A stretch of 64,000 nucleotides of DNA from Typhlomys cinereus (Eukaryota > Chordata > Mammalia > Rodentia > Platacanthomyidae). Shown here piece by piece: positions 54,501-57,500 of this stretch. The stretch is from contig JALPQD010000631.1 of NCBI GenBank assembly GCA_023101885.1, positions 382,001-446,000 on the forward strand, in the 5' to 3' direction. Both the position numbers and the translations under genes were made by a program. Below the pieces are notes generated by a model, which was not told the origin of the DNA, did not search any database, and worked only from the letters and a program-made list of their open reading frames with translations. Every line of letters starts with the position of its first letter. Position 1 is the first letter of the stretch.

Positions 54501-57500
54501 AGAAAGGACAGCCTTACTGTGAGGGAAAAAAATTCACTAGAGGCCTTCCTTCCTGTCACCCGTCCCCTCCGGGAGGCAGGAGATGACTCCTCACCTTCCT
54601 CTGTCCTTGGGCTGTCGCCTAAAGACCAGACCTGTCCGTCCTGAGACCCGAGCCCAGGAGCCAGATGTGAGAGCTTGCCGTAACCATCGTCCGTGCCAGA
54701 ACTCACTGTCCTGTTGCTAATCGGATGGCGGGAGACAAGAGGAAGAGAGAGAGCTTATGCGAGGGCACAGTGAAACACTTCAAGACTCAGAGCTGCTATT
54801 GCACAGGGTGGTTGGTGAGGGCCGCATCATTACGCTGAGATAATAGAATACACCCTGTGGAGGCCTGGAAGAAGCAAAGGAGTCACTGTGGAACTGAGGG
54901 ACGGCCTACATGCCCTCAAGACTTCAGGCTGCCTTTCTCATGACCTTCTTGCCCACCCTTCTCCCAGAGGTCATGTCTGGAGAGCAAAGCTGGGAGAAAA
55001 ATGAACATCTGGAACATTTTTTTCCTACTGTGAAGGATCTTGTGTAGTTCCTACCAGGCAGGAGCGATGGAGATTCTGGGAAGGAGAGATCAGCTGATAG
55101 GACTGAACCCCCAATTGAGGGCTTGGGACTTCTCAGGTGGATGACCTCCCAGGAGAGGGAAGGCTGATGTAGGCTGGCAAACTGTTCTCTCTAGAGTCTG
55201 GGCAGTAAGACTCTCCATGCAACACTCCATCTCGCCAGCTTCAAGAGGAAGCTTTGTCCACTCATGATTTAGTGTAGACTTGGAAAATTTAGGGAGGCGG
55301 CCTTTGCTTCATTATGTGTCTACTCGGCTCTCTCAAATTAGAGCTCAGGACACTCATAGCTACCTTGTAACTGGGACAGGAAAGAGAGAAGACAGGCATA
55401 CGCTGAGTTTTAAACCAGTGTGTCTTCAGGAGACGTTCGAGCAGTATCACTAGGACCTTCCATTTAGATCGTTCCATATTTTCAATGAGGAAAAAAGTGC
55501 TCAATGCAGGACAGGCCAAAGGTTGTGGAGGATACTGGCATTCCCATGACAACGGAATGAAAACCAGCACCTGCCAGTCAACCTCACACATATGCTCTGG
55601 CCAGGATGGGCCCTGGCATGACCTCGCTGCTATTCTGAGGAGGAATGTGTAGGAATTATGGTAATCTTCAGGAACAATCTTCTCTCTCTCTCTGCGTTCT
55701 TTCGGGCGAGATCGATTTTCGTTTCGGCCTTCAGCCGAATCCCATCGGCCTTCGTCTTATCGGGTCTTTTTTCCTTTCTTGCGACTTCTCCGTTTATTGG
55801 CGGTCGACTCCTTCCCCTTCTTCCTTCAATCCGTCTTTCCGTATCCGTCCTGTCGTTCGTGGTCACTTGGCTGACTCTTTTGGATTTGTTTTTTGTTTCC
55901 AATTCCTGACCCACTTAGGCCTTCCGTGACTATTGTTTAAGTTACTTTTCTTCCTTCCCTTCTTTCCTTCCTTCCCTCCTTCCTTCCTTCCTTCCTTCCT
56001 TCCTTCCTTCCTTCCTTCCTTCCTTCCTTCCTTCCTTCCTTCTTTCCTTCCTTCCTTCCTTCTCTCTCTCTCTCTCTCTCACTGGGGTTCGAACACAGGG
56101 CTTCACAATGTTAAGCATATGCTCTACCCTCAGCTGCCTTCCCAGCCCTGGTAGACTTTACAAGCCACCCTCAATTCCTATGCAGACTCCCCTGTCCAGG
56201 GAGAACACACAAAGTACCTGCAGTCATTTTGTGAACTAAGCTCATGGTCGTCCTTTACGTCGTGAGCATTCGTGGAGGACACAGAGGAAGTTTGACTCTT
56301 GCCTCCACTGACGCCTTCTAGATCCTCCCTCGGCCCCGCCTTGCCGATGCTGAGACGCTGCCATGTCTGCTGATCTATCTCTGTCACCGGCCCAAAGTGC
56401 ACAAACTTTTGCCTGGGGCTAGTTGCTTTCTTATAGGCTCTTGCTTTACGGCCGGCAAAGTCATCGCGGATTGCGGTTTCTGCACTGATTTCTGGCGAAG
56501 GTTCAAGGGCGCAGGTGTGCTGAACATCTCCATCCCTGGTTAGAACCAGAAATCCATTCCAAAGGTTTCCATGGCAAATGCGAATCAAGACAAGGTTGAA
56601 ATGATAAAACCAGAACATATGAAAAACGCTCCCAGGGTATTTTTGATGACGTTTTCATTAACCAATCAAATGACAAAATGATTACTGTTCTTGCCTGTAC
56701 GTTTTTAGTGGTGTCAGAGCATCAATTCTGACAACACAATTTATAGCCTAAGAAAATTATCAGCATAGTGAGATGGCTACAGTTATTTAGAAATCAAGTT
56801 TAGATTCCTTACGGTAAGCAAATCTAGCAAAATAAGCAGCCATTCATAGTAAGGCAGCTGGCTAGTGAAGATGTTTTGTGCTAACTGCAGCTTTTAAAAT
56901 TAACGCTTCATCTCATGCAGAACATGCCGATTTCCAGGAGCTTTGCATTTTGACAGGTACTTTTTTTTCTCAGTCATCAGAGTAGAAGGTGAAATTTAAA
57001 GCATTTGATTTTTCAAATGTGAAATCATACCACTGGGGGAAAACCAGGACACACCTCGAATTTCCTGACACTTTTAATCTCTCCCATGTCTCCATGTCAG
57101 CTTCTGTGATATTAGAAAGCGTGATGAAACTCAGGGCTTCGCGATGAGGGGCAAGTCTGCCCTGAATTCTCCGCTGCGCCAGGTCATCCTTCTGAAGGTC
57201 TGGCACCTTCCGGAGACCCTCGTCGGTGCCTTCACTCTCCTGAGCTCGCGTGACGCAAGTCACTGCTAACTTTACCTTTTCCGGTGGGCCCTGGTTTCTG
57301 TCAATTTGATCCAGGTTTCCGCAGCATTGGAAAAATCAAGTTCAAGAAAGGAAAGCAGATAAACAATGTCAAGCGTGGAAATTCAGGGGCTAAAAGCAGA
57401 ATGAAAGGGCAGAACTACCTTTTCTTGCTCCGAGCTGTGGACTCAGAGCTGTGATGGCCTTCATAGACACTACTCTCTTTTAAATTTTTCTTTCACTTTT

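Noticed and set aside
55630..55929. Basic 94-residue protein in the CpG-dense block
   Set aside because: Long frames are open in several overlapping registers, no family is recognised and low-complexity composition explains it.
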